Source of the DNA: Taudactylus pleione
Lineage: Eukaryota > Chordata > Amphibia > Anura > Myobatrachidae
Length of the DNA: 64,000 nt
NCBI GenBank assembly: GCA_031769625.1
Contig: JAUIMM010000040.1
Span: forward strand, 17,620,001 to 17,684,000
Reading direction: 5' to 3'
A program made the translations under genes and the position numbers. The notes beneath the pieces were generated by a model that was given only the letters and a program-made list of their open reading frames with translations, did not search any database and was not told where the DNA came from. Positions 32,635 through 43,344 of this stretch are shown here, in pieces (within the stretch, counting starts at the first letter, position 1; every line of letters starts with the position of its first letter).

Positions 32635-33900
32635 ACTTGTCCTGTATATTACAGGTTCGTCCTACAACTGAAAGAATCATGCAGCGTCCAGTACAGTTAT
32701 GCAGTTTGTCCCGAATTCTAGCTCTAACTGCTTCCTTTGGTCAGCAGGGCGCAGGCATGTATTGTATACTTGCCAACTTTTTTATGTCCTCTCCAGAAAG
32801 TAGATGCAAGTGGCTGTTTCAGAAAATGCTGTTATTCATTGGTCTGTGCAGAACGGGGCGCAAATAAAACGATTCATGTAATTTTGCACATTCCATATGG
32901 ACCGTGATTCCCAGTATTATCTCCCTATCCTTCCCATTTCGCCTAGGAAGTGGGCAGGATGCGAAAGATCCACCCACTCTTCCGAGGGTGCAGGGGACTA
33001 CCAGAAAAATCGAGAGTCTCCCGCAACTTCCTGGAGAGTAGGTAAGTATGATGTACGGGCTCCAGGGAGCCACTGTAGCTTGAACTGCCGGAACTGTGGT
33101 GGCCGGTGTAATAAAGTATTTGTCGCTTATTGTGGTGCAGGGCACACTGAAAGGCAGAGAAGAGCTGCGGCAAGAAGACATAGAAGAAAATGACTGTACT
33201 CTGTATGGAGGAATGCGGGGGGTGGAGTTAGACCCTGGGGCTGCAGAGACAGAAGGGGGCAGTAGCTTCTGTTGGAGAGACACCCCTGATTGCCACGGAG
33301 ACGCAAAGAAGCTAGGGATGCACTGGGGGCCAAGGGCACCAATGGGGGGAGGTGTACTCTTTATCTGGACCCGAGCTTATTGGAGCAGCCTGGCAGAGGC
33401 CTGGTGAGTTGCTGATGGGGACATCGTCCTTTTTGCAGCACTGCTGAGGGGTACAAATGTATTTTTGTTTTTATTTCTTTGGGAAACCACACCTCCCCTT
33501 TTTAGCCACGTTCACCCTCCTGTATTTTGCCAGAACAAAGATTTTGTTTCAGGCCTAAAGGTGGTATGTAACAGGTTTGGAAAAAAAACGTTTTTTTTTA
33601 ATAAAATTAAAAACAAAACATTTTTTTGTTTAAACTTTTTTTTGTTTATTTTTTTAAACCTTTGTTTTTCTGTTTAAACCGTTTAAAAAAAAAAAAAAAG
33701 TTTTTTAGCATTAATGTTTTTATGAAAACATCCTGCTTATTACATTACTGTGAAAATTGGAAACCTTGACTAACCATGTTTCAATACTTTCTAACATTAA
33801 AAATCCAAAGTATTTCTTCCTTCATCTCAGTAGGACGTGAAGGTTATGACTTGAAATAAAAATGCAGGAGTTTAAACCATGTGTATTGTCTCTTTAATGT
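32635..33900. other. Non-coding spacer with MITE fragment and A/T runs
   Basis: A MITE fragment lies between about 32765 (tatacttgccaactttttt) and 33050 (ctggagagtaggtaagtat), whose ends are partly inverted. A region of long A and T runs follows at 33583-33702. No gene recognised; the overlapping ORFs on both strands near 33000-33400 have no motifs. Confidence 0.5.
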
Positions 33901-33924
33901 GTTGGTGTTGTTTACCCTTTAGGA

Positions 33925-34428
33925 TTGAGACTGTAAATTGTGGAGTCATAGCTGATGCTAGGCAGATTTACTACCTATCTGATCTGGTTCACCCTCCCTA
34001 TTTCTCTGTTGTGTGTGAATTTACTGTAGGGTCATTCTATGAAATATAAGACACAATACATGAAATGAAATTGCATCACAGCAGATGCCAAGACATTTTC
34101 AGCTTCATTGATTAACTTAAAATAACTGTCACAGTGATTTCAGATGATGTAAATACTGGTGACTGGTTCTATGCTGAATATGATGAAAAAAGTTAACCAG
34201 GTGAGATCAAGAACATCAGAGATGGTGAATATGTAATGAGCACAATGGAGCAAGCTGGCAGCAACTGGAAATGGCCATTATCACCAGGTGAAATATTTTA
34301 TACATCTTCACAGTTAATCAGAAAGATAAAAAGGCTTATATTGATTCACGTGGATTTTACAGGTTTGGGCAATTTCTTTCAGAGCCCTATGACGGGACAT
34401 AAATGTAATGTGAGTCACATTTCTATGT
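33925..34428 (+). pseudogene. Decayed transposon-type coding remnant, unknown protein
   Basis: One frame, broken by stops, reads GVIADARQIYYLSDLVHPPY, then DVNTGDWFYAEYDEKS, PGEIKNIRDGEYVMSTMEQA and GSNWKWPLSPGEIFYTSSQL followed by IRKIKR. The pattern 'GDW..v.Y......PGeI.......y.V..M...g..WKWP...d.i.Y....i..KI' is typical of a small beta-rich C-terminal module seen in uncharacterised, mobile-element-like vertebrate proteins. I recognise the style but not the family. Flanking T/A-rich sequence has repeated taacatgagtcac motifs (about 34429 and 34615). Confidence 0.4.
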
Positions 34429-34785
34429 AACATGAGTCACATGTCAAAATTTATTTTACGTATAGTTTGGTTAACATTCGGTTTTTGCTTGTGTGTCAAT
34501 CATTAGTTTAGGGTCTTATAAATGTATAGTGTAACAATCATATTGTAAAAATAATTAGGAGAGCAGGTTTAAATTAAATATATGTCACATTAGTTTGTAT
34601 GTCCATTCTGTTGTAACATGAGTCAAGCATATAATCAATAAAATGTAACTACTAAGAGTGTACATGTTTTTCTGCTTCTAATAATTAATTATGACTACCT
34701 ACCCCATATATTATTGTCATATTTTTAAAATGTTGAATTTCAGCTTAATTTTTGTGTGTGGTGCATCTAAACTTCTAAAAATGTA

Positions 34786-35325
34786 GTGTTTAGCACCCAG
34801 TGTCCTCTGGTTCAGGGACTACCATGGCTCAGGAAACATAACCGTGTTATCCACTGGCAGGCAGGTGAAGTTCTGCAGTGGGGATCCTCCTGCTCTTCAC
34901 AATGTCTAGCTCGTCCTATTCGACTTGCTGCCACCATTCAGTCCAACTCGTCATCCGCTATTCCTGCCCCCTATCGTGATTTAGCTGGTCTTTTCTAAGA
35001 AGAAAGAGGACACTCTTCCTCCACATTGCCCATATGACTGTGCAATTGACTTACCTGCAGCAAGACCTCCTAAGGGCAGGTTGTACGCCTTGTCCATACC
35101 TGACAGCAAGGCTATGCAAGAATACATCCAGGATGCTTTGCAAAAGGGTTTTATTCGACCATCCAAATCTCCGGTTGGGGCGGGTCTTTATTTTCGAGGG
35201 TTAAATAAGATAACCATCAAGAACTCTTACCTTTTACCTACTCTATTCATTCAACATATTTTCAAACTCCATGGATTGCCAGAGGACAATAAGGGCATAA
35301 GCTTTTTTGGAGACATTGTCTGATG
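34786..35325 (+). pseudogene. Ty3/gypsy pol fragment with RT core deleted
   Basis: Two adjacent frames read PLVQGLPWLRKHNRVIHWQA and [20 protein letters not shown], then [20 protein letters not shown] and [14 protein letters not shown]. These are the segment between protease and RT and the first RT block of a Ty3/gypsy element. After NSYLLP the text jumps to [15 protein letters not shown], which belongs to the integrase domain. A small in-frame gap precedes GLNKI as well (FxxKKDGGLRPCIDY-type segment lost). One frameshift at about 34998. A dead, internally rearranged copy without LTRs. Confidence 0.78.
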
Positions 35326-35541
35326 TCATGGAACAATAAAGAAACCAGTATTTTGATCCCATTAACTATGGAGGGCCGTGACTGGTTGCAAATGGAACGC
35401 AGGACTTCCAGGTGCTGTCGAACACACTCGGGGTAATTAACTTCCGGATTCTAGTGCACGGACGTGGTTCCGGATATCTGCCATTTAGCGACAAGTGGTA
35501 CCAGGTGAGGTACTTAGTTTGAGGGTATTTATAGCGGGACT

Positions 35542-35610
35542 AAAGTGAGCATGCCATGCTTCCCATGAAGGACCATTGCTGTCCGAAATGCATTGAGCGG
35601 AGCTCACTTT
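35542..35610 (+). ncRNA. Possible hammerhead-ribozyme remnant
   Basis: Outer arms AAAGTGAGC (35542-35550) and GCTCACTTT (35602-35610) pair perfectly. Inside is CCCATGAA, a stem-loop GGAC-CATTGCT-GTCC, then GAAATGCATTG. A hammerhead needs CUGAUGA, stem II and GAAA in this order inside stem I. Here the CUGAUGA box is degraded to CCATGAA, so self-cleavage is unlikely. Inference from layout, not from a covariance search. Confidence 0.35.
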
Positions 35611-36189
35611 CTGGATTCTTTGCTGCATCACTACGTGTACACCATTAAAGCGAATCCAAACATCCAGAGTGACGATCCGACTTCTCCCTGGGAACATCTG
35701 GGATTGAGGTCTACACATTGACGGTTGCTGGCTGCAGTATCTGCTATTGGATTGTGTTAAATGCAATTAATTCTTTTGCATATTGTAAGTGCAAATTTGT
35801 GATTAAAGTTATTGTTTTTTAATAAGACAATCTGCACTATTATTCTATTCTCTTTATTTGTTCCCTATGCCTATGGTGTGAACCAGTGCAATAAGGGTTA
35901 ATAGGTATAAGTCCCTGAACTGTACCAGTGGAACTTAGGAATTTGAACTCTCCCTTCCTGAAGCTGCATGGGACTTATTTGAACTAACCTTATTTGGTGA
36001 ATATTGTTCTTATCCTTGTGAATACACATTGGTGTTTTTTATGTACATGTTTAGTAGGGAGCGCTTTCATATCATTGCACATTTCAAATTCCATGTATGC
36101 TATTGAGTATTGTTTTGGGTGTATACTCACGTGTAGTTATTAAGCTGCACCCCTACTTTTTATTGCACATTTCTTTCCTTCCCCTTTTT

Positions 36190-36390
36190 TTCAAGTATCT
36201 ACAGCCCTCAAGGCTGCAACCTGCCTGCAAGGCCACATTCCTGCCAAGCATCTCCAGCCCTCAAGGCTGCAACTTGGCCACAAGGCCACATCTCTGCCAA
36301 GCATTTCCAGACCCCAAGGCTGCAACTTGGCCACAAGGCCACATCTCAGTCAAGCATTTCCAGCCCTCAAGGCTGCAACTGGACTATCTT
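36190..36390 (+). repeat. About 53-bp tandem repeat, 3.6 copies
   Basis: Units of the type ccagccctcaaggctgcaac...ccacaaggccacatct..., repeated at about 36200, 36254, 36308 and 36361 with 85-95% similarity by eye. Confidence 0.85.
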
Positions 36391-36920
36391 TTCTGTTGAC
36401 CCCAACACTTCATATAATCCTCAGTACTATTGCCCTCATCAAAGGTGAATCTTATCCGAGATTCATAAAACTTTTATTGCCAACTGATAAAAAGGAGTAT
36501 ATCTATATAAGATAAATTACATTTTCCAATATTGATAAATCTCCAATTGGTGCCTTTAGTAACTAATTATCTATGGGTTCTAGACTTGAACCTTTATCAA
36601 CACCCAATATATGGCCTATGGCCACAAGATAATATCAAAATTATAAAATGTATTCAGAAATTATAACCACACAATAGCAGAGTTGTAAATATATTACAGA
36701 TTTGTGATATATAGCTGTACAATTTATCCAATCCTGAGGTCAAAAAATCTTTTTGCCCCTAATAGAAGGGTGCTGCCATTCAATTGTGACTCCTCATAAC
36801 AGATATTATAGCTTCTTTACCCTTACCATTACGTCTACACATGAGACTTCATTAGAGTTATCTTTTAGTGTGAATAAAAAAGGAGTGTCTCTATTATACG
36901 CATAATATATGCATTATATA

Positions 36921-37851
36921 CAAGGGCTGATTGAAAAGTAATGAGACTGCCTCTGTTTTTCTGTCGCATAGGTAGACGTGAAGCTCCTACATCAATGTGT
37001 CTGAACCTGCGGTTGGACTATCGTCTTTGGTCACAGCAAGTGGAAGATTTTGTTATGGCGGATGAGGAAGACATGTCTGTAAGATTACGTCAGAGATGTG
37101 TGCCAGGTGGGTACCCAAAAATCTCACGAGTTGAATCGTGCAAGAACCCTGTTCGAATGTCAGAGAGGATACCCAATTTTCTGACATCTATTGTGACGTG
37201 ACGAATCGTGGATTCATCATTATGATCCGGAATCCAAACAGCAGTCCAGTTTATGGAAACACGCAAATTCGCCTCCACCCAAAAAAATGTGTGTGATTCC
37301 TTTGGCATGTAAAGTTATGCTTCTGCTTTTCTTTGATGCGCATTGTATGATCCTAAAGAACTGGTTTCCCCGTGGACAGACAATTAATGGTGACTACTAT
37401 GCTACTAACGTCCTGAAAACCCATTCGCATGGAGCCATGAGGAAGAAAAGACCGCATTTGCTGAAGAAACATTGGTTTTTGCTCTAAGACAATGCCCGAC
37501 CACATGTTGCTGCTGTTGCATTGGCAGCACTGTCTGAAATTAACAGCACTGGAACACCCTAAATATTGCCCGGACTTAGCGCCCTCTAATTTTTGGGGCA
37601 TTTCTAACCCTGAAACAACTGCGTGGAAATACGTTCTCAACAGATGATGGCGTGGAAAATGCCACAGCTGCAACACTTAAAGTGATGTCACAAAACAGTC
37701 TACTGCATGTCTTTGAATCATTGTTCAAATGCTGCAAAAAATTTATTGAATGTGAAGGACCCTACTTTGAAAAAGAAAAATGTTCATATCCTGTGGAGTC
37801 ATCTGATTCTGAATAAAAAAATCACTCTCATTACTTTTCAATCAGCCCTTG
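36921..37851 (+). mobile_element. Mariner-type element, inactive
   Basis: Terminal inverted repeats CAAGGGCTGATTGAAAAGTA and its inverse TACTTTTCAATCAGCCCTTG are near perfect and flanked by TA (36919-36920, 37852-37853). The 931-bp body carries transposase debris: DESWIHHYDPESK (first Asp at 37200-37202), KNWFPRGQTINGDYY, DNARPHVAAAVA (second Asp at 37488-37490) and CPDLAPSNF (third Asp at 37573-37575). Several frameshifts and stops; the N-terminal DNA-binding part is mostly deleted. All three acidic positions are still readable but in different frames. Confidence 0.9.
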
Positions 37852-37853
37852 TA

Positions 37854-39530
37854 CAAAACATTTTTTGAAAAAAAAAACAGCATCTCATCATAAACAATTT
37901 CAATATGAAAGGAATCTCGTCTTCAACAATTTCAATATTTACCTTACCAATAGTACAGAATGAAAAAAAAGATTGTGAGGTGTCAGAACCAACAAATCAA
38001 GCTGTAGTCTACCATTACAGCTTCAAACTCACACTGTCCCTGTTCTGAGTGTCGACATTGCAGTCGTAGAACTCAGAACTGCATACTATGTTTGTGTGTG
38101 TGTGTTTTATTTCCAAGTTCGAGGTTGAGGGAGATTAAAGTTATATCAATACACTCCCCAAAGAAACTCTAATATATTATTTGCTTACAAACTTAATCCT
38201 GGCTTGTCAGCTCACATCTGCGCAGCGGAACTGAAGCCCAGTCCTGAAGTTTGCATTCTATTTGGGTAAAACAACTTCCCCATCTTTGCAGGGCACTCCA
38301 GCCATTGTTAACAGTACTGTATCTTGATGGGTTTATGTGTTTTTCCATCACTAGGTGGTGATAGCAGACTGCATCTTATTCAAAGACTATGCATAGAAGA
38401 AAATATGTTTACATATTAAATGAAGGGCTAAATTCACTAGGCTGTGCTCTTCAAAGCTGTTCCGTCTTCTGCATTTTCGGCCTGGAGTTAAAGGGGCAAT
38501 AATATTAAATACTAAACCAGTAGTGTTTTGTATTTAATATAAATGTCCCTTTAAATACAACAACGTCGCACTGCACACGCGCAGCAATGGGTTTGAGACA
38601 TTAGATGCAGTGTGGATTTATTTACAAAGTGAGTGACAGGTGGTAGCTTTTGAGGTAGGTAATGTGGGTGGCTACAAAAACCCAGGCATGTCGGAACTGT
38701 TTTCTGGTTGTGCCCATATGAGTCTCAAATTCGTACGCAGCTGGAGAGTCCCCAGGGTCTTAGGTGAGACAGATATTCTGAGACAGCATAGGCTTACTCA
38801 GAGGTTCAAAGTGTGACTGTGGTTTCCGATGTTTCCTCTTTTGTATGTAAGCAGCGGATGGATGTCTATGTGCACAAGATGGCGCCTAATTCATTAGCAT
38901 ATTTTCGCACGTCCTCTGCATACTGGATTGCAGCAGTGATGGGCATTGCATGCACCTCTGAATCTGGCCCTTTAGCCCTATACATCTGTTATTAACTATA
39001 AGATACCTGCTGTTAACAGACAATTTTAAGATTTAAAATATATTTTTTATTCTGAACACAGCAATTGTTATATATTATGATCTCATTAAATAAACAAATT
39101 GTGATATTCTCTTAAAAAATTGGAACAATGTAAAATGCAGATTGTATAGTAAGTAATGTTTATAAAAGTGAGAGTAGAGCATTGCTTTCTTCATTCCATA
39201 CACAGGAAGGCTTCTGGAGTGTTTTCACTGACCCGTGCATGTGACGTTTTAAAAAAGATTAACAGCTCCAGAATGTTTAGAGTATTCATAGCAGGATAAT
39301 TTTGTCTTGTCCCTCAGAGAAAAGGGTTCATATTAAGCTATTCTCAAATACCCACATTTATATCTATAGTTCATAACTCAGTACTCCCTAGTGTAGAATT
39401 AAAGTGTAGCATGGTCTATTGCCAAAATAAGATAACTCTACTTGTTAATTATATTTTTTTATTGAACGACTTCACTGACTGCTGCCTTGCCTGGGGATAT
39501 GCAAGGAGAGGGAAGGAATAAACTAAGAAA
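37854..39530. other. Intergenic spacer, unassigned
   Basis: About 1.7 kb. A weak MITE-like pair (gggctaaattcac at 38428 and gaatctggccc at 38960) could frame a foldback element, but the flanks do not match. No gene recognised. Confidence 0.4.
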
Positions 39531-39849
39531 ATGGGGCTCATTCTGAGTCAGGCATGGACGATTTTTACAAAGCTGGGACGCCCACTCTTGTGGGATAAGC
39601 ATACACTAAATGGTATGTACAGAATGACACCATACCAAAGGGTTCACACATAAAAGAAACACCTACACACAACACCAACAACAATGTGCAAATAGAACAA
39701 CATACTCTGTGCTCTAAACATTTGATTACTGATAGACACATTTCTACAAGAACTCAGCAAAGTTAGAAGTAGAGATACAAGAACTAGACTTCAAATTGGA
39801 ACCTCTGAAATTAATAAATTAACAAATAATTTATACATCTTTTGAATTT

Positions 39850-41900
39850 GAACTCCAATAGGTTTAAAAAAAAGAGAAGAGAATCATTTCCATAGGAAAA
39901 AAAATCCAAAATACTTGACAAGTTTGGCATCCATAAAAGAGACACTAGCCACAAAAGTCGAAAGCAAATGTATATATCAGCTACAAACTATAACAATCAT
40001 GTTCAGCCCTAGTAAGAATAGAAACCTAGTTTACAAGAGACTTAACATACCAAAAGTACATGTATTTAATACACAAACAGACATATACACAGAGCATCGT
40101 GTACATCAACAAGTACAAGGAACAATTCTATCCAAGTTACCTGAAGGGGAATCACATTGACACCTTTGCGAGTATGGAGGAACATGACATTGTGGAATTA
40201 AGTAGTAAACTTACAAAACCCACAAATACAAAGACAGAAGCTTTAGCATTACAGGACCTGCAAAACAACTAAGTACTTATTATCAAATCTGCCAACAATG
40301 ATGCATGATAAAGACTAGCAGAAGCACATAGACTATTTGAATAACTACAGCGATCATACTTAAAGGACACTACTCATATCTTGCATAACCTCCAAAGTAT
40401 TGAATGGGACTAACTACCAGTGATGTCACATTCCTCTACACTGTCATCAATCACAAACGGTACAGAGAGCATCAATTATTATTTAAGTAATGACACCAGC
40501 ATGGCAATACGACAGCAAAACTAAATACAGTATTGAATTCATCCTTTCGCACAATTATGTCTGGTATGAAAATACTTTTACTCTACAGAAGACCAGCACA
40601 ACAATGGGTACAAGGTTTGCCCCAAGTTATGCTAATTTCTTTATGAGTAGGTGGGAAGACCAATATATATGGTCCCAACATCAACTTGTGGTAAACATCA
40701 TAATCTGGACCAGATGTACTGACAATGATTTCTTCATTTGGAGAGGTAGTCAGAAATCACTCAAGATGTTAATGACTAATATCAACACCAACAACCTAGA
40801 AGTCACCAACTACAACAAGGGCAGCACAGACGGTGTAATGGTTAGCGTTACTGCCTCACAGCACTGAGGTCATGGGTTTGATTCCCACTACGGCCCTAAC
40901 TGTGTGGAGTTTGTATATCCTTCCTGTGCTTGTGTGGGTTTCCTCCGGATACTCTGGTTTCCTCCCACACTCCAAAAAATATACTGGTAGGTTAACTGGC
41001 TCCCAACAAAATTACCCCTAGTGTGTATGTGTGTGCGCATGTGATAGGGAACATAGATTGTAAGCTCCACTAGGGCAGGGACAGATGTGAATGGTAAGCT
41101 ATTCTCTGTAAAGCGCTGCAGAATATGAGTGCACTATATAAATAACTGGTAATAATAATAATAACAAGACCAATGTAGAATTTTTGGATCTTAACATATT
41201 CATTGAAGATAAGAGGATACATTCCGACATCTTTCACAAGTGGATTGATGTACATACTATATCCTAGCATCCAGTGGACATCACCTCAACTGGCTTAATA
41301 ATATTCCTATTTGGCAGTTCAAATACCTAAGAAGTAACTAGTCCAAATTTAGAGACTTCCAAGAGCACGGCAAACACCTACTGTATGAAAGCTGTCTGAA
41401 GACACCAACTTAGTGAAGAAAACATTTGAGCAAGTTAGACAATTTAACACCCCCCTCCCACCTTTCCTCCTGGAATATAAGAAAACCTATCACCAACACA
41501 TCATATGAAGTATACTTCATCACGCCATATAACCAACAGGCTTATGAAGTCTGTCACATCTGTAAATAGTGGCCCATTCTACTCCAAGTTTAAATTTTGT
41601 CAGACTGCCCCCCACAACAATATAATATAGTCTACCAGAAGGCCCCAGATCTGAAAGCTAAAATTGTGAAGAACCACATCAAACTCTAGGGCCTAGCATA
41701 AAAGATGGGAATTTTTACCACTGTGGTTTCTGTGAAGCCTGTAAAATTATGAGAAGCACAGAACCGATCAGATACATAGTATCTACCATGCAGGAGCAGA
41801 TAGAGAACTAAAAGTGGCCCTGTAAAATTTCTAGAAATGACCTCACATTTGCGGATCCAACGCCAAAGTAGGCAGGATTATTTCATCACTACACCTGGAG
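39850..41900 (+). pseudogene. Penelope-like element, RT and endonuclease remnant split by a SINE
   Basis: Consecutive frames give a Lys-rich N-terminal part (39915-40272), LQNNxVLIIKSANNDA-type sequence (40255-40310), then RT blocks: EFILSHNYVWYENTFTLQKT, MGTRFAPSYANFFMSRWEDQ (40600-40660) and WTRCTDNDFFIWRG (about 40707-40746), where Penelope elements normally have YIDD. After the SINE the text resumes with TNVEFLDLNIFIEDKRIHSD (41168 on). The later part (about 41600-41790) reads like the linker before a GIY-YIG nuclease but is badly decayed. PLEs insert by target-primed reverse transcription. The loss of the YIDD Asp pair alone makes this copy inactive. Confidence 0.8.
40820..41162 (+). mobile_element. 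tRNA-derived SINE with LINE-like tail
   Basis: The 5' part carries pol III promoter boxes: A-box-like tggttagcgttactgcc (40839 on) and B-box-like gggtttgattccc (about 40874). A conserved middle (gggtttcctccggatactct, tggtttcctcccacactcca) follows. The tail gattgtaagctcc...tgtaaagcgctgcagaatat...ctatataaata ends in (TAA)n and resembles an L2-type LINE 3' end. Candidate short target duplication AACAAG at 40814-40819 and 41163-41168. It interrupts the Penelope-like RT, giving the relative age. Confidence 0.85.
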
Positions 41901-42814
41901 ACATCAGTGAAAGACGAAGCTAAAGCAACATGTAATGGTAGGCAGAGTCAGACCAACACAGTGACTGGCAAAGAGAGTCAGCGTAGAGAGAGAGGTGGAA
42001 GAAAGTGTCAAGAGGGGAGAGTGTGGAGACAGGAAAACAACAACAGCCAATCAAATTCAATCATTTATACTGCAATTTACTGTACATAATGAAAACAAAT
42101 GTTTGATTGCTGCTAAGGGTTACATCAAATCTGCAAACAGCACCACAATATTAAATAAGCCCCTTAGTGTTCTTTAAGATGTTGAGTATGCTGTCATTTT
42201 ACAGCAATGAAAACATGAAACATGCAAAGCAATTTACAATATTCTAAATAATATGTGTAAGAATTCTACAACCATTAACATGAATAAAATTCTGCAACAT
42301 TTCACAAAATGTCCCTATATGAGGAGCAATTAGGCATTCCCAATGGAAAATCCTAACCCGCAAGTGGGAAAATATTTTAAACATAAAGAACTGCATTTTA
42401 TAGGGAGATTATGTCAGTATAGTATTTGCCTCAGGTACCGCATTATAGAGAAATACTCTTCCCAGTGAGCCCTGTGGCCAATCCGCCCTGCATAGAATAT
42501 AAATATTTTAGCAAAAGACAAAGTTTGGATCCTCACTTTCATAATTATCTGCTTACCCCTGAGTATGGCTTCAGCATTATAGTCTATACCAGATCACTAA
42601 CTACTACTTTGCAATGAATAATAGGTAAACATACAGCTCTACTTATGTCAGCAGAAATAGATTCTCTGGATGTTACATTGGCAGTCCACCTCATTAAGGA
42701 AACACTTGTGGAAAGTTGGCCAAACAATCCATTTGGCAAAAAGCATATAAATAGGAGCCACACTGTTTAGGATGTCTTCCAGAGCGATATTACTCAGGAC
42801 TTGACTAAACAATG
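41901..42814. other. Unassigned sequence
   Basis: About 900 bp with a 63-codon open frame at 42426-42617 that has no recognisable motif. Probably further transposon debris. Confidence 0.35.
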
Positions 42815-43018
42815 ATCTGACTAGCATTACTGCCTCACAGCACTGAGGTCATGGGTTTGAATTCCACCAAGGCCATAATAAATGGAGTGTGTATTTTCTT
42901 CCCTTGCTTGCATGAGTTTCCTCTGGGTACTCTAGCTTCCTCCCACAATCCAAAAATATACTGGTACTGTAGGTAATTGTCTCCCAACAAAAAAATAACC
43001 CTAGTATGTATATTGTGT
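42815..43018 (+). mobile_element. Second SINE copy, truncated at both ends
   Basis: Shares gcattactgcctcacagcac, tgaggtcatgggtttga, gagtttcctctgggtactct and cttcctcccacaatccaaaa with the SINE at 40820. Its 5' end is shortened and it stops at ccctagtatgtatattgtg, without the LINE-like tail; L2-like sequence begins directly. Confidence 0.75.
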
Positions 43019-43336
43019 CAATCATGCTGTGTCTTGGGGGCACTGCATGAAATCACGCAGCATCTCTTTGCTTAGCTTCAAAATTTCTCCCAGCTCGACC
43101 ACTCAGCTCTTAGCAATATCTGTGTCTTTCAACCGCACTCATTACCTTCTCCCATTATTGGCTACAGGACTTTTTGGAGGTGCACCCACTCAGTGGAATA
43201 CCCTCCCACGCTCAACAAGACTTTCTTCTAGCCTAAAAGCATATCAATTCCAGAACTACCCACATTACCTTCATAAGCTATTCTACTAATTACCTCCCCT
43301 CAACACAGTCCACACATAACTTTACTTTTCTACACT
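43019..43336 (+). pseudogene. L2-like LINE ORF2 C-terminus
   Basis: An open frame ending at 43287 reads FGGAPTQWNTLPRSTRLSSS, then LKAYQFQNYPHYLHKLFY. The 'APxxWNxLPxxIRxxxSLxxFKxxLKxxLF' pattern is the invariant end of ORF2 in L2/CR1/Jockey-type LINEs. Only the last ~85 codons remain. The element's 3' UTR continues beyond the hAT insertion at 44660. Confidence 0.78.
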
Positions 43337-43344
43337 CACACAAC

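Larger units (their letters stand above)
35326..36900 (+). mobile_element. Penelope-like non-coding region with tandem repeat
   Basis: The region contains a hammerhead-like fold at 35542-35610 and a roughly 53-bp tandem repeat at 36190-36390. Open sequence without motifs surrounds them. The GAAAtGCATTGAG string next to a GGAC...GTCC stem-loop matches the usual non-coding end of Penelope-like elements, also found inverted at 46711-46746. No reverse transcriptase is attached, so the assignment is tentative. Confidence 0.4.

Noticed and set aside
32819..33407. Overlapping frames on both strands (154 and 103 codons)
   Set aside because: No motif, no conservation pattern, and they lie across a MITE boundary.
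38428..38965. MITE framed by gggctaaattcac and gaatctggccc
   Set aside because: Only a dozen bases match at the ends and the flanks do not give a target duplication.
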